From Chryseobacterium viscerum (GTDB taxonomy: Bacteria > Bacteroidota > Bacteroidia > Flavobacteriales > Weeksellaceae): a DNA stretch of 64,000 bases. Within the stretch, counting starts at the first letter, position 1; each line of letters begins with the position of its first letter. The stretch spans positions 124,001 through 188,000 of the forward strand of contig NZ_PPEG02000002.1 of the NCBI RefSeq assembly GCF_002899945.2. Reading direction: 5' to 3'. This document shows, piece by piece, positions 45,555 through 52,766 of this stretch. Below the pieces are notes generated by a model, which made no database searches, had not been told where the DNA came from, and saw nothing but the letters and a program-made list of their open reading frames with translations. The position numbers were made by a program, and so were the translations under genes.

Positions 45555-46823
45555 ATGAATGACCAGTTACAAGAAACCAAAAACTTTATACAAGAGCTGA
45601 GCGAGCAGCTTTACATCTATATTACCCGGATTTCACCAACCGGGCTGGACTGGTTTTTTCATATTATTGTAAAACTTAGTTTACTTCTTGTCTTGCTTTT
45701 AATTACCGATTTTGTTTTTAAATTTATTATCAATTCTATTTTTCGGTTATTTCATAATGAAGAGAAGTTTCCCATTTTAAAATCTATTTATCAGTCTAAA
45801 ATTACCAACTCGGTAGCTCATTTTGCAGCTTTGATCGTGGTTGGATCTATTCAGGGGTCTATATTTCCGGAAAATGCTTTGCCCAAAACAACCATCTTTA
45901 TTATTAGATGTGTCAATTTGGGATTGGTATTAATACTTGCCGGGATGTTGTACAGATCACTGACTGCTTTTAGAAATTATTTTAGCATCAAACAGGATTT
46001 TTATAAAATTATGGCACTCAATGCCATTTCAGAAACGGTAAAAATTTTAGGACTCTTTGTATTTACGGTAGTAGGCATCTGTGTGATCTTTGGGATCAAA
46101 GGAACCACTATTGTAGGAAGTTTGGGGGCTATTACTGCTGTTTTGGTACTTGTTTTCAGAGATACAATCCTGGGATTTGTAACGGGACTGCATGTGGCTA
46201 CTTCTAAAATCCTGAAAGTAGGGGATTGGGTAAGCATTCCCAAATACAGCATCGAGGGAAATATTACAGATATTAGTCTTTTGACAACCAAAATTACCAA
46301 TTTTGATAAGACGGTTTCCACTATTCCAACCTATGATCTGATGACCACTGAGATCAAGAATATGCAGGTCATGTCTGAATCTAATACCAGAAGAATAAAA
46401 AAATCAATCTACTTTAATATCAATTCTTTTAAGTTCCTGACAGATGAGGATATTGAAAGGCTAAAGGAAATTAATCTTATTTCAGATTACCTTGAAGAAA
46501 GAAATATTGAGATCAAAAAAGAAAAAGAAAGTCTGGAACATAAAGATAAAATTGTGAACGGACGACAGCTTACCAATATTGGGGTTTTCAGATATTATGC
46601 ACAGAAATATATTGAAAATGATCCGGATGTAGAGAAAACCGGAACCCGAATGGTTAGACAGCTGGATATCACCCCTCAGGGGCTGCCACTTGAAATCTAC
46701 TGCTTTGCCAGTGATTCCCAATGGGAGCGTTTTGAGCAGATTCAGGCAGATATTTTTGACCACTTATTGGTCGCCTCAAAAGAATTTGAGCTTCAGGTTA
46801 TGCAGATAAGCGTAAAAGTGTAG
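45555..46823 (+). CDS. Mechanosensitive ion channel, MscS family (YbdG-like)
   Basis: 422 residues. Five hydrophobic segments (about 28-48, 76-98, 110-130, 150-175, 180-205); the last is the pore-lining TM3 with SLGAITAVLVLVFRDTILGFVTG. The cytosolic domain follows with VGDWVSIPKYSIEGNITDISL, the beta-domain signature of MscS proteins. Size and layout match E. coli YbdG more than MscS itself. It releases solutes under hypo-osmotic stress. Confidence 0.9.
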   Translation: MNDQLQETKNFIQELSEQLYIYITRISPTGLDWFFHIIVKLSLLLVLLLITDFVFKFIINSIFRLFHNEEKFPILKSIYQSKITNSVAHFAALIVVGSIQGSIFPENALPKTTIFIIRCVNLGLVLILAGMLYRSLTAFRNYFSIKQDFYKIMALNAISETVKILGLFVFTVVGICVIFGIKGTTIVGSLGAITAVLVLVFRDTILGFVTGLHVATSKILKVGDWVSIPKYSIEGNITDISLLTTKITNFDKTVSTIPTYDLMTTEIKNMQVMSESNTRRIKKSIYFNINSFKFLTDEDIERLKEINLISDYLEERNIEIKKEKESLEHKDKIVNGRQLTNIGVFRYYAQKYIENDPDVEKTGTRMVRQLDITPQGLPLEIYCFASDSQWERFEQIQADIFDHLLVASKEFELQVMQISVKV

Positions 46824-46985
46824 AAGTTAGAAACTAGATATTAGAAGTTAGGGGCTAAGCTCCTTTGCAGCTGATATTTAGATAACATAATAAGTATAAA
46901 ATTTAATAGTGATATAGAAGTAGAATGTGAAATGATAATAACCGTTGTCATCTCATGTCTAACTTCTCATATCTAACATCTAAAA
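46824..46985. repeat. AGTTAGAAA-type inverted repeat, left of pdxJ
   Basis: GAAGTTAGAAACTAGATATTAGAAG near 46824-46850 and CTAACTTCTCATATCTAACATCTA near 46957-46980 form imperfect inverted arms. A similar pair lies right of pdxJ (47721-47812), so the gene sits between two copies. Confidence 0.55.
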
Positions 46986-46991
46986 TAAAAA

Positions 46992-47711
46992 ATGACAAAA
47001 CTAAGCGTAAACATTAATAAAATTGCGACGTTAAGAAATGCAAGAGGAGGTGAAACCCCAAGTGTTACAGAAGCAGCTGTAAAAATTCAGGAATTTGGAG
47101 GACAGGGAATTACTATTCATCCAAGACCTGATGAAAGGCATATCACAAGAAAAGATGTCTATGATCTGAAGCCATTGGTTACGACTGAGTTTAATATTGA
47201 AGGAAATCCTCATCAAAGTTTTATTGATATGGTATTGGATGTAAAACCTGAGCAGGTAACCTTAGTGCCGGATGCTGATGATGCGATTACTTCTAATGCA
47301 GGATGGGATACTAAAAAACATTTGGATTTTCTTACAGAGATCATCGCAGAATTTAAAAATGCAGGGATTCGTACTTCTGTTTTCCTTGATCCTTTACCAG
47401 AATTGGTAGAATACGCAGCGAAGGCCGGAGCAGACAGAATAGAACTGTATACCGAAGCATACGCAAAAAATTATCTGACTCATAAAGAACAGGCTATAAA
47501 ACCTTATTATGACACAGCAGTTGAAGCTACCCATTTCGGATTGGGAATCAACGCTGGACATGACCTAAGCTTAGAAAATCTGAAGTACTTTGCAGATACC
47601 ATTCCAAACTTGTTGGAAGTATCTATCGGACACGCTTTAGTTTCTGAAGCGCTTTATATGGGATTGGAAAATACGGTTCAGGCTTATTTGAAGAGACTGG
47701 CAAAATGGTAA
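46992..47711 (+). CDS. pdxJ: Pyridoxine 5'-phosphate synthase
   Basis: 239 residues, TIM barrel. Condenses 1-deoxy-D-xylulose 5-phosphate with 3-amino-2-oxopropyl phosphate to form PNP. N-terminal SVNINKIATLRNARGG, HPRPDERHITRKDV with the catalytic His and Arg, FNIEGNP, and the C-terminal INAGHDLSLENL plus VSIGHALVSEAL are diagnostic. Standard length. Flanked on both sides by related extragenic repeats. Confidence 0.96.
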   Translation: MTKLSVNINKIATLRNARGGETPSVTEAAVKIQEFGGQGITIHPRPDERHITRKDVYDLKPLVTTEFNIEGNPHQSFIDMVLDVKPEQVTLVPDADDAITSNAGWDTKKHLDFLTEIIAEFKNAGIRTSVFLDPLPELVEYAAKAGADRIELYTEAYAKNYLTHKEQAIKPYYDTAVEATHFGLGINAGHDLSLENLKYFADTIPNLLEVSIGHALVSEALYMGLENTVQAYLKRLAKW

Positions 47712-47814
47712 TCAATAAGAAACTAGACGTTAGAGATTAAAAATGAGTAATACTTCGTTTTTGGTCTCTCATATGATCTAGCTTCTAATTTCTCATATCT
47801 AACTTCTAAGAAAA
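47712..47814. repeat. AGTTAGAAA-type inverted repeat, right of pdxJ
   Basis: GAAACTAGACGTTAGAGATTA near 47721-47741 pairs imperfectly with GATCTAGCTTCTAATTTCTC near 47774-47793; it resembles the element at 46824-46985. Confidence 0.5.
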
Positions 47815-48594
47815 ATGGAAATTTTAAACTCAAAAATATTCGGCGAAAACTTAACTAATACGCCGTTGTTGGTGTTCCACGGACTATTTGGAATGCTTGA
47901 CAACTGGGGGAGCTTCGGAAAAGATCTGGGAGAATATCTTCCTGTACACCTGATCGACCTCAGAAATCACGGAAGAAGCTTTCATTCAGAAAGTATGTCT
48001 CATGATGATCTGGCAGATGATATTGCCCGTTATATGGATCATTACGGAATTCAGAAAGCACATGTTCTGGGACACTCTTTAGGAGGAAAGGCAGTGATGC
48101 AGTTTGCAATAAAGTACCCTGAACGTGTTGAAAAACTGATTGTTGTAGATATTTCACCTAAAGCATATCCTCCCCACCACCAAGGAATTATAAAAGCTTT
48201 GGAAACGGTTGATTTCAATACAGTAGGCTCAAGAAATGAAGTGGAAGAAGTTCTCAATCAGTATATCCCGGAAAAATCTACGATCCAGTTTTTAACGAAA
48301 AATCTGTATTGGGATGAAAATAAAAAACTTGGCTGGAGATTCAACCTTAAAACATTATCCGAAAAATATAATGAATTTGTTTCCAACGCCGTTAAATTTG
48401 GTGTTTTTGAAGGCGATTCACTCTTTATAGCAGGAGAAAAGTCCAATTATATACTGCCTCAGGATGAGTTCGGAATCAAGCAGCAGTTTCCAAAGGCTAA
48501 AGTGGTAACGGTGAAAAATGCAGGACATTGGGTACAAGCTGAAAATCCGGTTGATTTTGCAAATGTTGTCAAGGAATTTTTGGAATTAAATTAA
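47815..48594 (+). CDS. Alpha/beta hydrolase (YbfF-like esterase)
   Basis: 259 residues. Oxyanion region LLVFHGLFGMLDNWG, nucleophile elbow VLGHSLGGKAVM (Ser about 94), catalytic Asp region SLFIAGEKSNYI and late His in KNAGHWVQAENP. This is the plan of YbfF-type small esterases acting on acyl-CoA or short esters. Not an operon member by spacing. Confidence 0.85.
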   Translation: MEILNSKIFGENLTNTPLLVFHGLFGMLDNWGSFGKDLGEYLPVHLIDLRNHGRSFHSESMSHDDLADDIARYMDHYGIQKAHVLGHSLGGKAVMQFAIKYPERVEKLIVVDISPKAYPPHHQGIIKALETVDFNTVGSRNEVEEVLNQYIPEKSTIQFLTKNLYWDENKKLGWRFNLKTLSEKYNEFVSNAVKFGVFEGDSLFIAGEKSNYILPQDEFGIKQQFPKAKVVTVKNAGHWVQAENPVDFANVVKEFLELN

Positions 48595-48708
48595 TTTTAT
48601 CCTTTGATTTTTGATATTATGTTAAATTTATATTAAAATTTAATATTATTTCTCCATGTTTTGAATTTTTTGTACTTTGGATTTCCAAAACAATAAAAAT
48701 ATTAACTT

Positions 48709-48948
48709 ATGGAAAACAAAAATTCAAAAAAGAAGCCTTTTTTTGCAACATTCTTAGAAAAACAAGTTAAAGATCCGGAAACTGTAAAAGGAGGAGCTAT
48801 TACTTCTAAGCTTGCAGACCAGATTACTTCAGTAATCAAGGATCATATCACTACTTCAGCACTTGAAGATAGCGTTACAACGCCTGATAATGATAATGTT
48901 ACGATGAAATATCCATCTGACGGAGATGATGATGTTTTTGAAATGTAA
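48709..48948 (+). CDS. Graspetide (microviridin/marinostatin-type) precursor 1, 79 aa
   Basis: Leader residues 1-29 contain SKKKPFFATFLEKQVKDPET, matching the PFFAxFLE helix recognised by microviridin ATP-grasp ligases, and end in VKGG. The core T65-M-K67-Y-P-S70-D71-G-D73-D74-D75 matches the TxKYPSD(x)(E/D)(E/D) pattern that forms Thr-Asp and Ser-acid omega-esters and a Lys-acid omega-amide. Residues 30-64 form a linker with a second possible core, VTTPDND. Followed by a second precursor sharing the leader. Product assignment is confident; the exact ring pattern is inference. Confidence 0.9.
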   Translation: MENKNSKKKPFFATFLEKQVKDPETVKGGAITSKLADQITSVIKDHITTSALEDSVTTPDNDNVTMKYPSDGDDDVFEM

Positions 48949-49000
48949 GAAATATACCAAAGCGTAAGCTAAATTATATATCAAACTAAAACTAAACATT

Positions 49001-49225
49001 ATGAAAAGCAACAGCTCAAAGAAAAAGCCGTTTTTCGCATCATTTTTAGAAAAACAGGTGAAAGATCCGGAAACGGTAAAAGGAGGAACAGATATTTCAA
49101 TTCCTGAAAGAGATATGATCACAAAACCTTCAGTAGACACTGTAACATCTCCAAAAGATGATATGATGCATACGATGAAATATCCATCTGACGGTGATGA
49201 TGATACGATGACTATTCCACTATAG
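49001..49225 (+). CDS. Graspetide precursor 2, 74 aa
   Basis: Same leader plan as precursor 1 (SKKKPFFASFLEKQ, KDPETVKGG at 21-29) and identical TMKYPSDGDDD core (T58, K60, S63, D64, D66, D67), separated by a different linker (30-57) with VTSPKDD upstream of the core. A 23-base identical stretch spans the core in both genes, indicating recent duplication. Ends just before a terminator that precedes the ligases. Confidence 0.9.
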   Translation: MKSNSSKKKPFFASFLEKQVKDPETVKGGTDISIPERDMITKPSVDTVTSPKDDMMHTMKYPSDGDDDTMTIPL

Positions 49226-49255
49226 AATAAGTAGAATATAAATAAAAATAATAGG

Positions 49256-49285
49256 GGGAAACTTAGACATTAAGTTTCCCTTTTT
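49256..49285 (+). terminator. Terminator between precursors and ligases
   Basis: Perfect 10-bp stem GGGAAACTTA / TAAGTTTCCC with GACAT loop and TTTTT tail, between the precursor 2 stop and the first ligase start. Partial read-through would set precursor excess over enzyme. Confidence 0.85.
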
Positions 49286-49300
49286 AATAAAAACCGGCAA

Positions 49301-50257
49301 ATGATTCTCTGCATCACTCATTCACAGGATTTTTATAATATCGATCTCTTTTTCGAATATCTGACCTCCAAAAATATCCCTTATTTCAGACTGAATTCTG
49401 ACCGGCTGAATCATCTTCAGAAGATCAGTATTCATGAAAATTCGTTTGAATTAACTGACGAATCCGGAAATACAATCCATTCCGATTCTATTAAAGGAGT
49501 ATGGCACAGAAAAGCCTGGAAAATTAGTGCTCCTGAAGAACTGGATAAGGATTATGAAAGGATTTTTCTGAATGAATATGGAAGTCTGAGGTATAATCTG
49601 ATGACAGCTTTAGAAGATATTCCCTGGATCAATCCCTATGAAAAGGAAAAAAAAGTCGATGGAAATAAAATATTTCAGCTGAAAATCGCTCAAAAAAATA
49701 ACCTGACCATTCCTAAAACTCTTTTTTCCAATGACTCAGAAAAAATAACGGTATTTTTTCATCAATACTGTAAGGGAAAAGCAATTGCTAAACTTCATGG
49801 AGTAACGGCAAAAACGATGTCAGGTGAAAACATGATTTCCACGACTGTTATTGACGAAGAATCTTTGGAACATCTGTCAGATATCGCATATTGCCCAATG
49901 ATTTTTCAACCTTATATTGACAAAGAATATGAATTAAGAATCGTCTATGTAGACGGTGATTTCTTTACAGGAAAAATTAATAACAGCGAAAATGCAGATT
50001 GGAGAGTTGCCCGTGAAGGTTATTTCTGGTCAGCTTATGAACTGCCGCACTCTGTGAAAGCCAATCTCACTTCCATGATGAATGAAATGGGGCTTTATAT
50101 CGGAGCAATCGATATGATCAAAGGAAGAGATGGAGCCTATTATTTCCTTGAAGTCAATCCACAGGGAGAATGGGGAATGCTGCAGAAAGAACTGGGATTT
50201 CCCATTGCAGAAAGAATTGCCGACAATCTTATCAAAAGAATTAATTTCCATGAATAA
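49301..50257 (+). CDS. ATP-grasp ligase 1 of the graspetide locus (MvdC/MvdD family)
   Basis: 318 residues. Starts MILCITHSQDFYNIDLFFEYL. Family features: GVWHRKAW near 68 (WxRR-like strand), YCPMIFQPYIDKEYELRIVYV, DWRVAREG and the C-terminal catalytic block GAIDMIKGRDGAYYFLEVNPQGEW with metal-binding Glu and Asn. Acts in the cytosol on the leader-bound precursor, forming omega-ester or omega-amide bonds with ATP. Which bonds it makes cannot be told from sequence. It overlaps ligase 2 by 8 bp. Confidence 0.88.
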   Translation: MILCITHSQDFYNIDLFFEYLTSKNIPYFRLNSDRLNHLQKISIHENSFELTDESGNTIHSDSIKGVWHRKAWKISAPEELDKDYERIFLNEYGSLRYNLMTALEDIPWINPYEKEKKVDGNKIFQLKIAQKNNLTIPKTLFSNDSEKITVFFHQYCKGKAIAKLHGVTAKTMSGENMISTTVIDEESLEHLSDIAYCPMIFQPYIDKEYELRIVYVDGDFFTGKINNSENADWRVAREGYFWSAYELPHSVKANLTSMMNEMGLYIGAIDMIKGRDGAYYFLEVNPQGEWGMLQKELGFPIAERIADNLIKRINFHE

Positions 50258-51254
50258 AATTTTAATTATAACGCATACTGCAGATAATTTTTCAATTGAA
50301 AAAGTAACAGAATATATTGGCCAAAACGGCTGTGAAGTCATCCGATTTGATGTTGATGTATATCCTTTACAAAACAAACTGTCTACCATTTTCCAGGATG
50401 GAGAATGGATAAGCTACCTTGAAACTCCTGAAGCAAAACATCGCCTGGATGATATTTCAGCCATTTGGTACAGGAGAGCCTACAATATCGGAAAAGGACT
50501 GAAAGAAGAGATAGACTCTAAGTTTTACGGAGCGACAATGGGCGAGATCCGCAATACTCTTTTTGGTTTCTTTGAATCGGTAGATACTTATTCTTTAGGA
50601 AAACCAAGTGTTTACAGAAGACTCGACAGTAAGGAAGAGCAATTGAAAATCGCTGATAAATTAGGTCTGACCATTCCGGCAACCTGCCTTACCAACAATC
50701 CTGATGAAGCAAGAAAATTTATTATAAAACATCAGAATGTAGTGGCCAAAATGCAAACCGGTTTTGCGATCTATGAAGATGGTGTTGAAAATGTAGTTTT
50801 TACCAACGTTGTCAGTGAAGATAAATTGGAAGAACTAGATTCACTACTGTACTGCCCAATGCAGTTTCAGCAGATGATTCAAAAGAAAAAAGAACTTCGT
50901 ATTACCATTGTGGGAAGAGATGTCTATGCATTTGAAATAGACTCTCAACAGTCAGAAGATGCTAAAGTAGACTGGAGAAAAGACGGAATTAATCTCATTG
51001 ATAAATGGACGAGAACAGAACTTCCGGGAGATGTAGAAGCAAAGCTGCTGGAGTTGCTTGATATTTACAATGTAGATTATGGTGCAATAGACATGATCGT
51101 TTCCCCTGAAGATGAATATTACTTTATTGAGATCAATGCCGCAGGGGAGTTCTTCTGGCTGGATAATCTTACAGAAGGAAATCTTATTTCTAAGAGTATT
51201 GCAGATGTTCTCTGCGACAAAGCTCCAAGAAGAAATAATGAGGTGATGGCTTAA
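50250..51254 (+). CDS. ATP-grasp ligase 2 of the graspetide locus (MvdD-like)
   Basis: 334 residues from ATG at 50250; the longer upstream frame (from 50130) is rejected because the extension overlaps ligase 1 and has no family match. Features: AIWYRRAY (about 71-78), YCPMQFQQMIQKKKELRITIV, VDWRKDG, and GAIDMIVSPEDEYYFIEINAAGEF. WYRR and DWR-type motifs resemble MvdD, the ester-forming enzyme, more closely than ligase 1 does. The overlap with ligase 1 implies 1:1 translation. No acetyltransferase or exporter follows. Confidence 0.88.
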   Translation: MNKILIITHTADNFSIEKVTEYIGQNGCEVIRFDVDVYPLQNKLSTIFQDGEWISYLETPEAKHRLDDISAIWYRRAYNIGKGLKEEIDSKFYGATMGEIRNTLFGFFESVDTYSLGKPSVYRRLDSKEEQLKIADKLGLTIPATCLTNNPDEARKFIIKHQNVVAKMQTGFAIYEDGVENVVFTNVVSEDKLEELDSLLYCPMQFQQMIQKKKELRITIVGRDVYAFEIDSQQSEDAKVDWRKDGINLIDKWTRTELPGDVEAKLLELLDIYNVDYGAIDMIVSPEDEYYFIEINAAGEFFWLDNLTEGNLISKSIADVLCDKAPRRNNEVMA

Positions 51255-51276
51255 AAACAAAGTATGTTTTTATCAT

Positions 51277-51317
51277 AAAAGTCCTGAAAGTTGTCAATTC
51301 TTTCAGGACTTTTTTAT
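51277..51317 (+). terminator. Terminator of the graspetide operon
   Basis: Fourteen-base-pair stem AAAAGTCCTGAAAG / CTTTCAGGACTTTT with 9-base loop and T-run, 22 bp after ligase 2. Confidence 0.92.
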
Positions 51318-51752
51318 TGAATTGGTGAGAACCACCCCGTCAAAAATTCGTTGAATTTTTGCCACCCCTCCAGAGGAGGGGAATTTTCGCCCCTTCAGTT
51401 GGAATATTTTGTCATCATTGTAAGGTTGTTCAATGTTTTTTTTTGCAGTTAGGAATCTAAATATCCTTTCGATGTTTAAAAATCTATAGCCTCAAAACTT
51501 AGGTGTACTTTTTCACGCAAAGTTTATAATTTAAATAAACAAAAACGGCTAAAAAATTTTGGGACTTTTATGGTGAAAACTTTCAAGTTTATCGTTTTCA
51601 AAATGATAATATTGGTTAAATTAAGTTGAATTATGCTTTAAAAATCGCAAATTTGCAAAAGCGGTTTTTCAGAGGAATTTTCACAGGATTCCGAAGAATT
51701 GCCGGATAGAAAATATTGTTATATTTTAGTCAGCAATCAAGCAACATAATTA
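51318..51752. other. Intergenic region with dispersed palindromes
   Basis: Begins with the element at 51327-51390 and continues AT-rich with a lone TTTCACGCAAAG motif near 51509 that resembles the cgcaaagg family. The end probably holds the promoter of the following epimerase gene. No ORF supported. Confidence 0.5.
51327..51390. repeat. ACCACCCCGTCAAAAATTC extragenic element
   Basis: Contains two palindromes: CAAAAATTC / GAATTTTTG (51340-51360) and CCCCTCC / GGAGGGG (51364-51381). Such blocks are frequent in intergenic DNA of this genus, from memory; function unknown. Confidence 0.6.
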
Positions 51753-52766
51753 ATGATTTTTGTAACGGGTGCTACCGGAATTCTGGGAAGAATAATTGTA
51801 CTGGAACTTCTTAAAAGAGGTAAAAATGTACGTGCTTCCAAAAGGCCGGGCAGCAATTTAAACGAAGTAAAGCATTCATACAGCTTTTATACGGAGAATC
51901 CCGACGATTTTTTCAATAAGATCGAATGGGTAAACGTAGATTTTGATGATCTCGATTCTTTGAAAACTGCACTGCAAGGTGTAGATGAGGTGTATCATTG
52001 TGCCGCAAAAGTAAGTTTTCATCCAAAAGATGAAAAAGAAATGTACCGTACAAATATCAAGGGTACAGAAAATTTGTTGTTTGCCTGTGAAGGATCAGAC
52101 GTGAAAAAATTTCTCCATGTAAGTTCTGTTGCCGTTCTTGATAATTTCAATGAAAAAGGAGAGCTGGATGAAGATTCTGAGTTTAATCCAAAACTGGAAC
52201 ACTCTGCTTATGCTATTTCAAAACACTTATCAGAAATGGAAGTATGGAGAGCTTCAGCAGAAGGTCTGAATACCATCATTATCAATCCGGGAATGATCGT
52301 AGGAAGTGGAAACTGGAGCCAAAGCAGTGGGGAGCTTTTCTCTACCTTTGAAGATAATAGTTTTACCTTTTCCGGTGGTTCTGCCTACGTTGATGTAAGA
52401 GACGTAGCCAATACTGCGATCGGGCTGATGGAAAATAATCTTTTTGGAGAACGTTTTATCATTGTTGCTGAAAACAACCGATATGCTGACCTGGCAAAAC
52501 AAGTGAGAACCCGTCTGGGGCTTAAAGATGCCAGAATTCTTTCACAATCCATATTAAATATCGGAAGAATTGCCAACACCCTTTTCGGATGGCTAATCCC
52601 GAAACTGAAAATGGTTACCAAATCAAATATTGAGGCCATTTCATCATTCAACACCATTTCCAATCACAAAGTCAAAGAAAAGCTGAATTATCAGTTTATT
52701 CCTGTAAAAGAAAGTATAGACTTTCACCTGAATAATTATATTAACGACAAAAAGCTGAAGAAATGA
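51753..52766 (+). CDS. NAD-dependent epimerase/dehydratase
   Basis: 337 residues, extended SDR. Begins MIFVTGATGILGRIIVLELLKRG (TGxxGxxG), catalytic YAISKH (YxxxK, Tyr about 158) and downstream substrate domain. The C-terminal part resembles 3-beta-HSD/DFR-like members rather than nucleotide-sugar epimerases. It overlaps the acyl-CoA ligase gene by 4 bp (ATGA). The joint operon suggests lipid or isoprenoid-linked reduction, which is inference. Confidence 0.88.
   Translation: MIFVTGATGILGRIIVLELLKRGKNVRASKRPGSNLNEVKHSYSFYTENPDDFFNKIEWVNVDFDDLDSLKTALQGVDEVYHCAAKVSFHPKDEKEMYRTNIKGTENLLFACEGSDVKKFLHVSSVAVLDNFNEKGELDEDSEFNPKLEHSAYAISKHLSEMEVWRASAEGLNTIIINPGMIVGSGNWSQSSGELFSTFEDNSFTFSGGSAYVDVRDVANTAIGLMENNLFGERFIIVAENNRYADLAKQVRTRLGLKDARILSQSILNIGRIANTLFGWLIPKLKMVTKSNIEAISSFNTISNHKVKEKLNYQFIPVKESIDFHLNNYINDKKLKK

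Noticed and set aside
50130-50249. Upstream extension of ATP-grasp ligase 2
   Set aside because: It lies within ligase 1 in another frame, and the family N terminus starts at MNKILIITHTADNF (50250).
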